Below the pieces are notes generated by a model. The model had not been told where the DNA came from. It did no database searches and worked only from the letters and a program-made list of their open reading frames with translations. Below, piece after piece: positions 33,714 to 41,605 of a stretch of 64,000 bases of DNA. How positions within the stretch are numbered: position 1 is the stretch's first letter; each line of letters starts with the position of its first letter. This stretch comes from JAMXLO01 sp963818775 (GTDB taxonomy: Bacteria > Pseudomonadota > Alphaproteobacteria > Acetobacterales > Acetobacteraceae), in the NCBI GenBank assembly GCA_963818775.1, contig CAWFUF010000006.1:124001-188000 (forward strand), in the 5' to 3' direction. Made by a program: the position numbers and the translations under genes.

Positions 33714-34301
33714 TCACTCGCCGAGCGGCGCTGCCATCCCCACAGCACTCTGATAGGCCGCCCTGACTTCGTCGGTGACGCTCTGGGTGTCCTCGCGGAG
33801 GTTGCGCGGCGTGATCGCGATGAAAGCGATTTCCCAGTCCGCGGGGATCGGCTTTCCCACTTTCGGCACGAACGCATGCGGCGCGTTCGGCGGATTGTGG
33901 AAATGATCACCACCGGTCACCGGGGTCAGCACGGGCTGTGTGTGCTCACCGACGGAAAATGCGTCCGCCTCGCCGACCACATACATGGGAAACTGGTCGG
34001 TTCTGCTTCGCGCGTGTCGATGCAGTTCCACTCTCGGCAGAAAGACGGCGGCGACCCCTCGCCCATGGCGGTTCTGGCCGAGCCGCCAGGGGCCGGGGCC
34101 GGACAGGTCCACTTCGGGGGCGAGCCTGTGCCGTTCCGAGCCGAGGACTTCCCGCAGCGCATCCTTCGGGTTGAATTCCTTTTCCCGTCCGGAAAACGAG
34201 GCGCGGATCTTGCCGAAATCCGCATATACCGCCTTCATCCAGGCCAGTTCGTCGTCCGCCAGTTCGTGATCCTTCAGCGGGATGCTTGAGTCCTCGGGCA
34301 T
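33714..34301 (-). CDS. Conserved-looking protein, possibly cupin-like, function unknown
   Basis: The 195-residue protein starts at an ATG (34301) preceded by AGAGGAAA. The N-terminal third is helical (DDELAWMKAVYADFGKIR). The central part contains VELHRHARSRTDQFPMYVVGEADAFSVGEHTQPVL and TGGDHFHNPPNAPHAF. This histidine-rich beta pattern resembles a cupin metal site, but I cannot confirm the fold. It precedes the GMC oxidoreductase gene and could share its transcript. Confidence 0.65.
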   Translation of the reverse strand: MPEDSSIPLKDHELADDELAWMKAVYADFGKIRASFSGREKEFNPKDALREVLGSERHRLAPEVDLSGPGPWRLGQNRHGRGVAAVFLPRVELHRHARSRTDQFPMYVVGEADAFSVGEHTQPVLTPVTGGDHFHNPPNAPHAFVPKVGKPIPADWEIAFIAITPRNLREDTQSVTDEVRAAYQSAVGMAAPLGE

Positions 34302-34381
34302 CGATGTTTCCTCTGTGCTTGATGGCTCATGACTACCTTTCCGCCGCCGCCGAAGCCAGCCCGTCCGATGGCCGCTGTCGT

Positions 34382-34960
34382 TCAGCGCGCCTGCGCACCC
34401 AGCCGCCGCATTGTCTCTAGCCATCCGGCGCGCTTCGTGGCGCTTGCAGTCTCGATCATGCCGAAGAGGCTCTCGCGGATCGGTCCGATGCCGCAGAAGC
34501 CAAGGATGCTGCGTTTGAAGCCTTTCAACCCATGCGCGCCAAAATACCAGCGATAGATCAGCACCGGCATTCCCATTGTCACTACGATCCGAGCGCTCCT
34601 GCCCCTTAGCCGCGTTCGCCACGAACGTCCACCGAGGACGTACGCGAAGCCTGGTCGGAACACCTGCTCGAGGAACGCCTTCAGCACCGCCGGAAATGTG
34701 CCGTGCCAGAGCGGATATACGATGCACAGGTGATCCGCCTGGCCGATCGCTTCCTGCGCCGGACGCAGCGCGTCGGGCAATTGGCCCGTCTCGAACGCTT
34801 CCTTCGTCTGCAGCCAAGGGAAGTCCAGCGAGGCCACATCGATGCGTGTGACGGCATGGCCCGCTTGCGTTGCGCCCTGCGCATAGGCATCGGCAAGCGC
34901 GTGACACAGGTGCCCACCCGCCGGATCAGGATGGCCCAGGATGATCAGCAGCCGTGCCAC
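34382..34960 (-). CDS. NAD(P)H-dependent flavodoxin-fold oxidoreductase (quinone reductase-like)
   Basis: The 192-residue flavodoxin-like protein opens ARLLIILGHPDPAGGHLCHALADAYAQGA. Its FMN-side loop is HLCIVYPLWHGTFPAVLKAFLEQVFRPGFAY, typical of the KefF/MdaB/NQO-like group. It should transfer hydride from NAD(P)H to quinones or similar acceptors through bound flavin. It ends 80 bp before the small protein gene at 34301 on the same strand. Confidence 0.87.
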   Translation of the reverse strand: MARLLIILGHPDPAGGHLCHALADAYAQGATQAGHAVTRIDVASLDFPWLQTKEAFETGQLPDALRPAQEAIGQADHLCIVYPLWHGTFPAVLKAFLEQVFRPGFAYVLGGRSWRTRLRGRSARIVVTMGMPVLIYRWYFGAHGLKGFKRSILGFCGIGPIRESLFGMIETASATKRAGWLETMRRLGAQAR

Positions 34961-35033
34961 GTCGGTTCTCGGGCGAGGGCATCGTGCATCTGTGGCGGGG
35001 TTAACCGTGCGCTAACCAGAAACATGCGACGAT

Positions 35034-35210
35034 ATGCCGATGAGCGGAATTGGTGCCGTCGTGCCAGCCGACAAGCCCCCGCCCGCCGAGGCGCGCCAGC
35101 CGTTGGAACGCGACAGCGGCAAACGGCCGCTGCCACGCCGGCCGCGCAAGCAGCAGTCAGACGACGACATGGTCGAGACAGAACCGCACCAACTGGACGT
35201 CGAGGCGTAG
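35034..35210 (+). CDS. Small basic/proline-rich protein, 58 residues, function unknown
   Basis: An ATG at 35034 (with another at 35040) opens a frame ending at a TAG at 35208-35210. The product is hydrophilic, with VPADKPPPAEARQP, a basic centre GKRPLPRRPRKQQ and an acidic end SDDDMVETEPHQLDVEA. It is likely disordered. The upstream ribosome site is weak. It lies between the quinone reductase start and the orphan membrane gene, on the opposite strand from both. No family is recognised. Confidence 0.4.
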   Translation: MPMSGIGAVVPADKPPPAEARQPLERDSGKRPLPRRPRKQQSDDDMVETEPHQLDVEA

Positions 35211-35250
35211 AGCGCCTGCTCCGGCAGAATGGCAATCATCGCCGAGCTGG

Positions 35251-35772
35251 TCAAAGCCATCGACACGACTTCTTGCTGTCGTTCAGGACATCAAGCGAAA
35301 GCCCTGCGCTCTCGGCATCCGGTTCTCCCAAAGACGACGTTACCGCGGCGCCAGGGTTGGCTTTGCCGGCCAGGTCGATGTGCAGGGACGTGGAGCCGGC
35401 CTTGGGTACCATCAGATAGCAAAATTGCTTTTCCGGCATGTCCGAATGAATGCTCTGGTAGATATACCCTGACGTCACGCGGTACTCGCGACCATCCAGC
35501 CAGGTAGTGACGATGCGAAATATGGTGAGATTGGTAAAATCGTGGACGACGCGCGCTTGCCTCTCGACAGCTTCGACTGATCGGTCGACCGATTTAGGGC
35601 TGGCGTGCTCAACGGTCGCGCCGCTGGCTTGGCCTGGCGCAGCACCGGCCTCGATATAGCGGCTGTGTGGCGTCGGCGAGTGCATGAGGTCATAGCCGAC
35701 CAGTCCCACGACACCCGTAGCAGCCCCCATGGCGATGCCTGCGACGATCACCGTCTCAAAGGTGATGGTCAT
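35251..35772 (-). CDS. Membrane-anchored periplasmic protein, function unknown
   Basis: The 173-residue protein has an N-terminal hydrophobic anchor (TVIVAGIAMGAATGVVGLVGY), a disordered linker, a coiled-coil-like stretch (SVDRSVEAVERQARVV) and a beta-rich domain containing WLDGREYRVTSGYIYQSIHS and KQFCYLMVPKAG. Its ATG overlaps the stop of the larger membrane protein encoded upstream (35769-35772), so the two are translationally coupled and may work together. No family is recognised. Confidence 0.65.
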   Translation of the reverse strand: MTITFETVIVAGIAMGAATGVVGLVGYDLMHSPTPHSRYIEAGAAPGQASGATVEHASPKSVDRSVEAVERQARVVHDFTNLTIFRIVTTWLDGREYRVTSGYIYQSIHSDMPEKQFCYLMVPKAGSTSLHIDLAGKANPGAAVTSSLGEPDAESAGLSLDVLNDSKKSCRWL

Positions 35773-37046
35773 GCTGCTTCCCTCCCGTCAGTGGGAGGCA
35801 CAGCATGTATCTGTTGGCGCTGCCATGGTGTCGATGGCGGGTCCGGCCACGGCATGTTCGCGTGGGTTGTATTGATCAGGTGCGACAGGACCTCTGCAGC
35901 CCGCAGGAGATCGGCAGCGGTGAGCAACTCCTCAGGCGGAACATCCCTGCGGTCAGCGCGGATCTGCCAGCCGGAGTTCATGCCCATTGCGAGCAACGGC
36001 AACGGCAGAAGATCGATCGCTATCGCCACGAGCAGGAGGGGCACGAAGTCGAGTGCGTGATGCAAAGTGGCATCGAAGAAGCTGATGACCCGTATGGGTT
36101 CCGCGAGTATCGGGATTGCCGGACCTTGGAACCTGAGTTCCGCGTCGATGCGCCGCTGCATCTCCGCAAGCTGCTGCGACAGAGCGTCCAGGGCCGCCCG
36201 CTGTTCTGGCGCCAGGGTGATACCGGAGGGCCTGACCGCATTCTGCGCGGCATCTGCCGCGGCATGCAGCGTGTGGCCGAAGTCAATCGAGGAAAGCCCG
36301 AGAATTGTCAGGCGAAGTGCTTCGGCGGCTGCGGCGAAGCGACCAGGCATTTCGCCCAGCGACAGCCCATCCTGTGTGATGATGGCGCGCAAGCTGGCCA
36401 GTTGCTCCTGAGACCGCGTTGTGAGCGTCGCAACCTCGGCTGCCTTCTCTCGGGCCTGGCGCTCGGCTTCATCAAAGGAGGCGGCGACCTGGGCGATCAT
36501 GCCTTGCACAGGACCGACGCCCGGCTTGGTGGTGAAGCCACCGACCTTGCGCTCCGAAGCTTCGATGTTGCGGTAGTTCGCAGCCTGCAGCCGAATATTG
36601 TCAGCGATCTTGAGGCTGTGCTGCGCCGCCTCCGTTGCCTTGGTCGTCTCCTCCGCAAGTGCGGTGAACTGCTGCTGCATTTCGGCGCGCATGGCTTCGT
36701 GTCCGACCATCCCGGTGAAGTTCAAATATGAGGAGATGCCGACCACCATTATGGCCCCGCCAATGACAACCGGAACGGCTACGGCCAGACGCACCCCGGT
36801 GTAGTGTGGGAGTTGCAGAAGCACGGCTCGCCAAAACAGGAAAAGCGCTGCGGTCACCGCGACAGCCAGGACCGCTGCTCCGGCGCGGCTGAACCAATCC
36901 GTGGCTTCAGGATTGAGGTCGGTGACGCCGAGATAGGTCCAGTAGCCTGAGGCCATGGTCAGGATTACCAAGACAAGCGCTTCGGGGATGGCGAGGCCAA
37001 GCCGGATTTCAGTGAGCGTTTTCAGAAGTGGGCGCGGTTGCGACAT
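35769..37046 (-). CDS. Large membrane protein with a long periplasmic/cytoplasmic coiled coil, function unknown
   Basis: The 425-residue protein has about three N-terminal helices (residues 19-115), then a long helical region (about 120-310) rich in Glu, Ala and Gln that should form coiled coils. A further helix, FVPLLLVAIAIDLLPLPLLAMG, lies near residue 350, followed by a hydrophilic tail. The layout resembles a membrane-tethered sensor or scaffold, but no known signalling domain is seen. ATG 37046 has GGAGGG upstream. It forms a coupled pair with the gene at 35251. Relatives are unknown to me. Confidence 0.7.
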   Translation of the reverse strand: MSQPRPLLKTLTEIRLGLAIPEALVLVILTMASGYWTYLGVTDLNPEATDWFSRAGAAVLAVAVTAALFLFWRAVLLQLPHYTGVRLAVAVPVVIGGAIMVVGISSYLNFTGMVGHEAMRAEMQQQFTALAEETTKATEAAQHSLKIADNIRLQAANYRNIEASERKVGGFTTKPGVGPVQGMIAQVAASFDEAERQAREKAAEVATLTTRSQEQLASLRAIITQDGLSLGEMPGRFAAAAEALRLTILGLSSIDFGHTLHAAADAAQNAVRPSGITLAPEQRAALDALSQQLAEMQRRIDAELRFQGPAIPILAEPIRVISFFDATLHHALDFVPLLLVAIAIDLLPLPLLAMGMNSGWQIRADRRDVPPEELLTAADLLRAAEVLSHLINTTHANMPWPDPPSTPWQRQQIHAVPPTDGREAA

Positions 37047-37150
37047 GGGTGGGCCCTCCGTGAATTCGGACTTGATGATCAACCGTCGTGACGCCCGGTT
37101 ATCGTTGCCGCTGCCTCATGTGGCAGGCACGCATTTGCCCGTTTGATTCC

Positions 37151-37169
37151 GTTTCGTTGGAAACGAAAC
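37151..37169. promoter_or_regulatory. Short perfect inverted repeat upstream of the membrane pair
   Basis: GTTTCGTT-GGA-AACGAAAC is a perfect 8-bp inverted repeat with a 3-base centre, about 105 bp before the ATG at 37046. It could be an operator or a transcript hairpin. No matching regulator is adjacent. Confidence 0.35.
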
Positions 37170-37491
37170 CGTCGATGCACGATGTTGCTGTTGCGCGGAG
37201 CAGGCAGTGTTAACGGATAGCGGGTTGAGTTCCTTCCGTGTCCCCGGCCGGACACTGCGTGGTTGCGGCGACACACTGCCCCTGCCGACGGGACGTGTCC
37301 CGAGCGGAAGTTTACCGTTTACCGGAAGGCCCCCTCGAGGACCCGAGCTCGCAGACCGCCGGCCTTTACCAACGGGCCGAACATAGCCCCGCCCTACAAC
37401 AATGCGGGCCGACGCAACCTCGACCGAGCACCCAGCAATCGAAGCTACAGCAAGCCTGACATAATCCGATGTCCACGATCCAGCCGTTTTT

Positions 37492-37551
37492 ACTGATGTC
37501 CAATGACAAGCGCGCGATTGAAATAACAGATTCGTTTTAGCCGACATCAGT
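37492..37551. repeat. Spaced inverted repeat ACTGATGTC / GACATCAGT
   Basis: ACTGATGTC (37492-37500) and GACATCAGT (37543-37551) are perfect inverted copies separated by 42 bases, and a related CCGATGTCC lies just upstream. The intervening sequence is AT-rich. The function is unknown; it may be a regulator-binding pair. Confidence 0.35.
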
Positions 37552-37623
37552 ATTGGTCGACAGGTGACTGAAATGGAACCAAATCCCCCGCAGCGAGAAA
37601 TGATTCGGATATTTCCCGTGCCA

Positions 37624-38262
37624 CTACGTCTGCGCGGTCAGCGCGATCGCAGCGGCGGCTTGGCATGGCTCGATCACCGGCATGCCGATCGCATCCTCGA
37701 CCGCGGCGCGGTGATGCGCCATGCCGGTGCAGCCAAGTATTATCGTTTCAGCTCCTGCGGCAGCGCATCCACGTGCCGCCTCGATCAGCCGGGTGCGGGC
37801 CGCCTCTGGTTCCAGCAACGTATCCATCGATACGTTCAGGGCGACTTCGGCGGCCAGCCGGCCCTCCAGGCCCATCGCGCGCAAAGCAGCGAGATGGCGC
37901 GCCTTTGACGCATCCACGATCGCGATGACGCCGAACCGCTCGGCGCGCGCCACCGCCGCGGCGACGGCGCAGCGGAACACGCCGAACACCGGACGCCGCG
38001 TCGTGGCGCGTGCCGCCTCGATGCCGGGATCAGACGCGCAGGCAATCACGTAGGCATCCGCCGGCTCGCGCTCGATGAGCCGGCACAGCGGTTCCACCAC
38101 ACTGTGCCAGTCGCGCCAGTCGTAGATCGCTGGCGGTCCCTCGCGCAGCGTCACCACATCGAAATCAGGCCCGCCAACCAGCCGGAAAGGTGCGAGGGCA
38201 GCCGAAATGCCGTCGGAACAGGCAACAGACGAGTTGGGGTTGACCACCAGAATACGTGCCAT
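37624..38262 (-). CDS. Aspartate/glutamate (hydantoin) racemase family protein
   Basis: The 212-residue protein starts ARILVVNPNSSVACSDGI. It contains the two catalytic-cysteine neighbourhoods of this family, DAYVIACASDPGIEAAR and ETIILGCTGMAHHR, which act as the acid/base pair. These features match the hydantoin/Asp/Glu racemase superfamily. The exact substrate (hydantoin, aspartate, arylmalonate or other) cannot be inferred. It is divergent from the DUF983 gene, with 85 bp between starts. Confidence 0.85.
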   Translation of the reverse strand: MARILVVNPNSSVACSDGISAALAPFRLVGGPDFDVVTLREGPPAIYDWRDWHSVVEPLCRLIEREPADAYVIACASDPGIEAARATTRRPVFGVFRCAVAAAVARAERFGVIAIVDASKARHLAALRAMGLEGRLAAEVALNVSMDTLLEPEAARTRLIEAARGCAAAGAETIILGCTGMAHHRAAVEDAIGMPVIEPCQAAAAIALTAQT

Positions 38263-38347
38263 GCAGATACTGTCCGCCCCCTGGCCTACCCGATCAAGCG
38301 GACCGATATGAGGTCGCGACGGCACTCGACTTGCAAGGACACCGACG

Positions 38348-38767
38348 ATGACCCCGGTTCGCTGGCAGCCCGATCGCACCACGCCGAAACCGCCCTGGCC
38401 GGTGCCGTCGTTGGCAGTTGCGCTGGGGCGTGGCTTCGTTGGTCGCTGCCCGGCCTGCGGCAAGGGTCGGCTGTTCGACGGGTTCCTCCGCGTGGTGTCG
38501 GAGTGCGCACACTGTCATGCTCCGCTCGGTCTGGCGCGCGCCGATGACGCGCCGCCATATTTCACCATTCTGATCGTCGGACACATCGTGATCCCGGCAA
38601 TGCTGATCATGCAGAAGATGGAGGACCCGCCGACCTGGCTGCTGTCGGTGATCTTCGTGCCTCTCACGGTGATCCTGGCGATTGGGCTGCTCCGCCCCGT
38701 GAAAGGCGCTACCGTGGGGCTGATGCTGACCTTCAACATGCTGAAGACTGACGTCGAAACCGGATGA
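38348..38767 (+). CDS. DUF983 family membrane protein
   Basis: The 139-residue protein has two C-x-x-C pairs (C34/C37 in GRCPACGKGRLFDGF and C53/C56 in SECAHCHAPLG) forming a probable zinc ribbon. Two transmembrane helices follow (FTILIVGHIVIPAMLIM and LLSVIFVPLTVILAIGLL). This is the DUF983 architecture, common in alphaproteobacteria and often near cytochrome oxidase assembly genes, though not here. It overlaps the UPF0262 gene by ATGA, so the pair is coupled. Confidence 0.87.
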   Translation: MTPVRWQPDRTTPKPPWPVPSLAVALGRGFVGRCPACGKGRLFDGFLRVVSECAHCHAPLGLARADDAPPYFTILIVGHIVIPAMLIMQKMEDPPTWLLSVIFVPLTVILAIGLLRPVKGATVGLMLTFNMLKTDVETG

Positions 38768-39270
38768 GCCAGCCCCCGTCCGGCATTGTTGAGGGGCGCT
38801 TGTCCCGCGTGGTGCTGGACGGAGAAGTTCCATCCAGGCTTCCGCCTGCACTGGAAGCGGACCGCACGCAGGCCGTGGCCGATCTCGCGGCGGAGAACCA
38901 CTTCGTGCCGCTGACCGCCAAGTCGGGTCCTCCGGTGCGCGGACCATTCGTTCTGCACCTCGCCGTGCAGCAAGGCAGGCTGGTATTCGACATTCGACGC
39001 GGCAACGACACGCCCGTCACGATGATCGGATTGGCACTCGGGCCCTTTCGCAGGCTGGTGAAGGACTATCAGCTGCTGGTCGACAGCCATATCAAGGCAG
39101 TGGAAGAAGGCCGAGCCGAACGGATCCAGGCAATCGACATGGGACGGCGAGGCCTGCACGATGAAGGTGCTGCGCTGATGCGCGAGCGGCTGGCCGGCAA
39201 GATCGCAATCGACTTCGCCACAGCGCGGCGGCTGTTCACGCTGGTCTGCGTGCTGCACCAGAGGGTCTGA
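38764..39270 (+). CDS. UPF0262 family protein
   Basis: The 168-residue soluble protein carries UPF0262-like segments: FDIRRGNDTPVTMIGLALGPFRRLVKDYQLLVDSHIKAVEEG and IQAIDMGRRGLHDEGAALMRERLAGKIAIDFATARRLFTLVCVLH. The family is largely alphaproteobacterial and uncharacterised. The start overlaps the DUF983 stop, and mtnA follows 5 bp later, so a three-gene operon is likely. Confidence 0.88.
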   Translation: MSQPPSGIVEGRLSRVVLDGEVPSRLPPALEADRTQAVADLAAENHFVPLTAKSGPPVRGPFVLHLAVQQGRLVFDIRRGNDTPVTMIGLALGPFRRLVKDYQLLVDSHIKAVEEGRAERIQAIDMGRRGLHDEGAALMRERLAGKIAIDFATARRLFTLVCVLHQRV

Positions 39271-39275
39271 GGCCG

Positions 39276-40364
39276 ATGCGGATCGACGGAGTGCCATACA
39301 GAACCATCTGGGTTGATCCGGACGATGGCTGGTCGGTCTGCATCATCGACCAGACCAGGCTGCCCTGGGCTTTGGAGATCATGCGGCTGACCGACGCGCC
39401 GGAGGCGGCGCACGCCATCCGTTCCATGCAGGTGCGCGGCGCCCCTCTGATCGGCGCCGCGGCTGCCTACGGGCTGTGCCTCGGACTGCGACAGGACCCA
39501 TCGTCGGTGGCCATGGAGCGCGACGCGGCCCAACTGGCGGCAACGCGGCCGACCGCGATCAATCTGCGCTGGGCGCTCGAACGGATGCTGACCCGGCTGC
39601 GCAACACGCCGGCGGCGGAGCGCGAGCGGGTCGCGTATCAGGAAGCTGCGGCGATCGCCGACGAGGACGTCGCGCAGAACGAGGCGATCGGCCGGCATGG
39701 ACTGCCGTTGATCGAACAGGCAGCGACGCCGGGCCACCGGGTGAACATCCTGACGCATTGCAACGCCGGTTGGCTGGCAACGGTCGATTGGGGCACCGCT
39801 CTGGCGCCGATCTACATGGCGCATGATGCCGGCATCGATCTGCATGTCTGGGTCGATGAGACGCGTCCGCGCAACCAGGGGGCCGCGCTGACCGCGTGGG
39901 AGCTTGGCCGTCACGGGGTCGCGCATACCGTTGTGGCGGACAATGCCGGTGGGCATCTGATGCAGCACGGCGATGTCGATCTGGTCATCGTCGGCACCGA
40001 TCGCACGACCCGACGTGGCGATGTGGCCAACAAGATCGGCACCTATCTGAAGGCACTCGCGGCGCACGACAATGGCGTGCCGTTCTGGGTGGCGCTGCCT
40101 TCCACCACGATCGATTGGACGGTGTCAGACGGAATCGCCGAGATCCCGATTGAGCAGCGCGGTGCGGCCGAGGTGACCGACGTCACCGGACGCACGGCGG
40201 ATGGCACGATCACCACGGTGCGCGTCGCGCCCGTCGAGAGCCAAGCCGCCAATCCGGCATTCGACGTCACGCCTGCGCGACTTGTGACCGGCCTGATCAC
40301 CGAACGCGGCAGGTGCGAGGCAAGTGCAGCCGGGTTGGCGGCCCTGTTTCCCGAACGTGCCTGA
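39276..40364 (+). CDS. mtnA: S-methyl-5-thioribose-1-phosphate isomerase
   Basis: The 362-residue enzyme converts methylthioribose-1-phosphate to methylthioribulose-1-phosphate in methionine salvage. It has the family features MQVRGAPLIGAAAAYG (51-66), the catalytic cysteine in LTHCNAGWLATVDWGTALAPIY (C162) and the catalytic aspartate in VIVGTDRTTRRGDVANKIGTY (D242). Length is typical. It is the third gene of the DUF983-UPF0262-mtnA run. Other salvage genes (mtnK, mtnP, mtnB) are not in the window. It could alternatively handle 5-deoxyribose-1-phosphate. Confidence 0.94.
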   Translation: MRIDGVPYRTIWVDPDDGWSVCIIDQTRLPWALEIMRLTDAPEAAHAIRSMQVRGAPLIGAAAAYGLCLGLRQDPSSVAMERDAAQLAATRPTAINLRWALERMLTRLRNTPAAERERVAYQEAAAIADEDVAQNEAIGRHGLPLIEQAATPGHRVNILTHCNAGWLATVDWGTALAPIYMAHDAGIDLHVWVDETRPRNQGAALTAWELGRHGVAHTVVADNAGGHLMQHGDVDLVIVGTDRTTRRGDVANKIGTYLKALAAHDNGVPFWVALPSTTIDWTVSDGIAEIPIEQRGAAEVTDVTGRTADGTITTVRVAPVESQAANPAFDVTPARLVTGLITERGRCEASAAGLAALFPERA

Positions 40365-40386
40365 CCGCCCGCGCGGGCCGACGTCG

Positions 40387-41193
40387 ATGCGGGCTGTTAC
40401 GCTGCAGGCTGTGGTTCTGCTGTCTGCCTGTGCACCACGCCCGTCGCCTGACGCGCACGTTCCCCCCTTCGCGCGTGTCCCCTATGAGCCTTTCTCGCGC
40501 GCAGCCGTGGTGGCGATCGCGCTGCGCGAATGGCGGCTGTTCGGTTCGCCGGTCGATGACGCCCCGCCTGGCAGCTATCGGCCGGCAACACCCGAGGACA
40601 AGCCGGAGCGGCAGCAAGGGCTTTGGCAGCGGGTCGGCGAGTATTGGTGGCTGGCGATGAACGCGGGCGATCCCGACTCGGGCTGGACCGGCAAGCACGA
40701 CGCGAACGGTGTCGTGTTTCCGGCGAGCGAGGACGGCACGTATGCCTGGTCGGCCGCGTTCGTCTCCTACGTCATGCGCATTGCCGGTGCCGGTGCGCGG
40801 TTCCCGTATTCCGCCAGCCATTCCGATTACATCGACATCGCCGCGGACATGGCAGCGGGCCGGACCTCGGGCTGGCTGATCACTGCCGAACGTCCTGAAG
40901 CATACGCACCGCAGCCGGGCGACCTGATCTGTCTCGGCCGCGCCAGCGCACGCGACCTCCGCTACGCCGACCTGCCGGCGGGCCACTTCCCCGGGCATTG
41001 CGACATTGTGGTGGACATGTCGGTGCCGGGTCAGATCGTCGTCGTCGGCGGCAATGTCGACGATGCGGTGACCATGAAGCACGTGCCGGTCACGCCGGAT
41101 GGCAAACTGGCAACTTCTGACGGACAGGTGGTGGACACCCGTTACCCGTGGATGGTGGTGCTGCGACTTACCGTCGGTGTGCCGGTGGCGTAG
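40387..41193 (+). CDS. DUF2272-type predicted lipoprotein
   Basis: The 268-residue protein begins MRAVTLQAVVLLSACAP, a short lipoprotein signal with lipobox L-L-S-A-C. The body contains YAWSAAFVSYVMRIAGAG, PGDLICLGRASA and FPGHCDIVVDM. These resemble the cysteine/histidine layout of NlpC/P60-CHAP-like amidase folds described as DUF2272 (recalled). It may act on the cell wall or another periplasmic amide. It follows mtnA by 22 bp and ends one base from the convergent DUF779 stop. Confidence 0.8.
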   Translation: MRAVTLQAVVLLSACAPRPSPDAHVPPFARVPYEPFSRAAVVAIALREWRLFGSPVDDAPPGSYRPATPEDKPERQQGLWQRVGEYWWLAMNAGDPDSGWTGKHDANGVVFPASEDGTYAWSAAFVSYVMRIAGAGARFPYSASHSDYIDIAADMAAGRTSGWLITAERPEAYAPQPGDLICLGRASARDLRYADLPAGHFPGHCDIVVDMSVPGQIVVVGGNVDDAVTMKHVPVTPDGKLATSDGQVVDTRYPWMVVLRLTVGVPVA

Positions 41194-41194
41194 T

Positions 41195-41605
41195 TCAGGC
41201 GTCAGGGCCGACAGGCGGTGGACCGGCCGCATCGACCGCATCCATCTCGACATCAGAGAACACGCGCGAGCGCGTGATGAAGCGAACGCCTTCGGCCGCC
41301 TCGAGAGAAAAGCTGTCACCGCCGTCCGTCACCACGTCGATCGTGAGCTGGCTGTGCGCCCAATATGGGAATTGTTCGGCGCTGACGTAAAACGGACAAT
41401 CGGCGATCAAGCCGAGTAGAACGTCGCGCGGACTGACGCGGTAGCCTCCGCGGCGGAGACACATCGGCGCGCTGCCCTCGCAGCAACCGCCCGACTGGTG
41501 GAACAGCAGCGGACCGAATTGATCCCGCAGCTGTCGCACCAATCTTGCGGCCGCCTCGGTGACCAGCACCCGAGGCGGGGCCGCTGTGCGCTCAGAAGAA
41601 GCCAA
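41195..41605 (-). CDS. DUF779 domain protein linked to aldehyde dehydrogenase
   Basis: The 136-residue protein contains the DUF779 hallmark FHQSGGCCEGSAPMCL, with adjacent cysteines, and the segment FYVSAEQFPYWAHSQLTIDV. Members are usually encoded beside acetaldehyde-type dehydrogenases, as here: the start overlaps the end of the aldehyde dehydrogenase gene by 14 bp. An accessory or maturation role for that enzyme is an inference from neighbourhood. Confidence 0.9.
   Translation of the reverse strand: MASSERTAAPPRVLVTEAAARLVRQLRDQFGPLLFHQSGGCCEGSAPMCLRRGGYRVSPRDVLLGLIADCPFYVSAEQFPYWAHSQLTIDVVTDGGDSFSLEAAEGVRFITRSRVFSDVEMDAVDAAGPPPVGPDA

Larger units (their letters stand above)
37047..37623. 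other. Long intergenic region with inverted repeats, no supported gene
   Basis: These 577 bases lie upstream of the orphan membrane pair and downstream of the racemase gene. The candidate frames here have poor composition. The stretch from about 37480 to 37620 is AT-richer. Two inverted-repeat arrangements (37151-37169 and 37492-37551) could be operators or transcript hairpins. Confidence 0.5.

Noticed and set aside
37116..37547. 143-codon minus-strand frame in the long intergenic gap
   Set aside because: Poor composition, no ribosome site and no recognisable domain; it also covers the inverted repeats.
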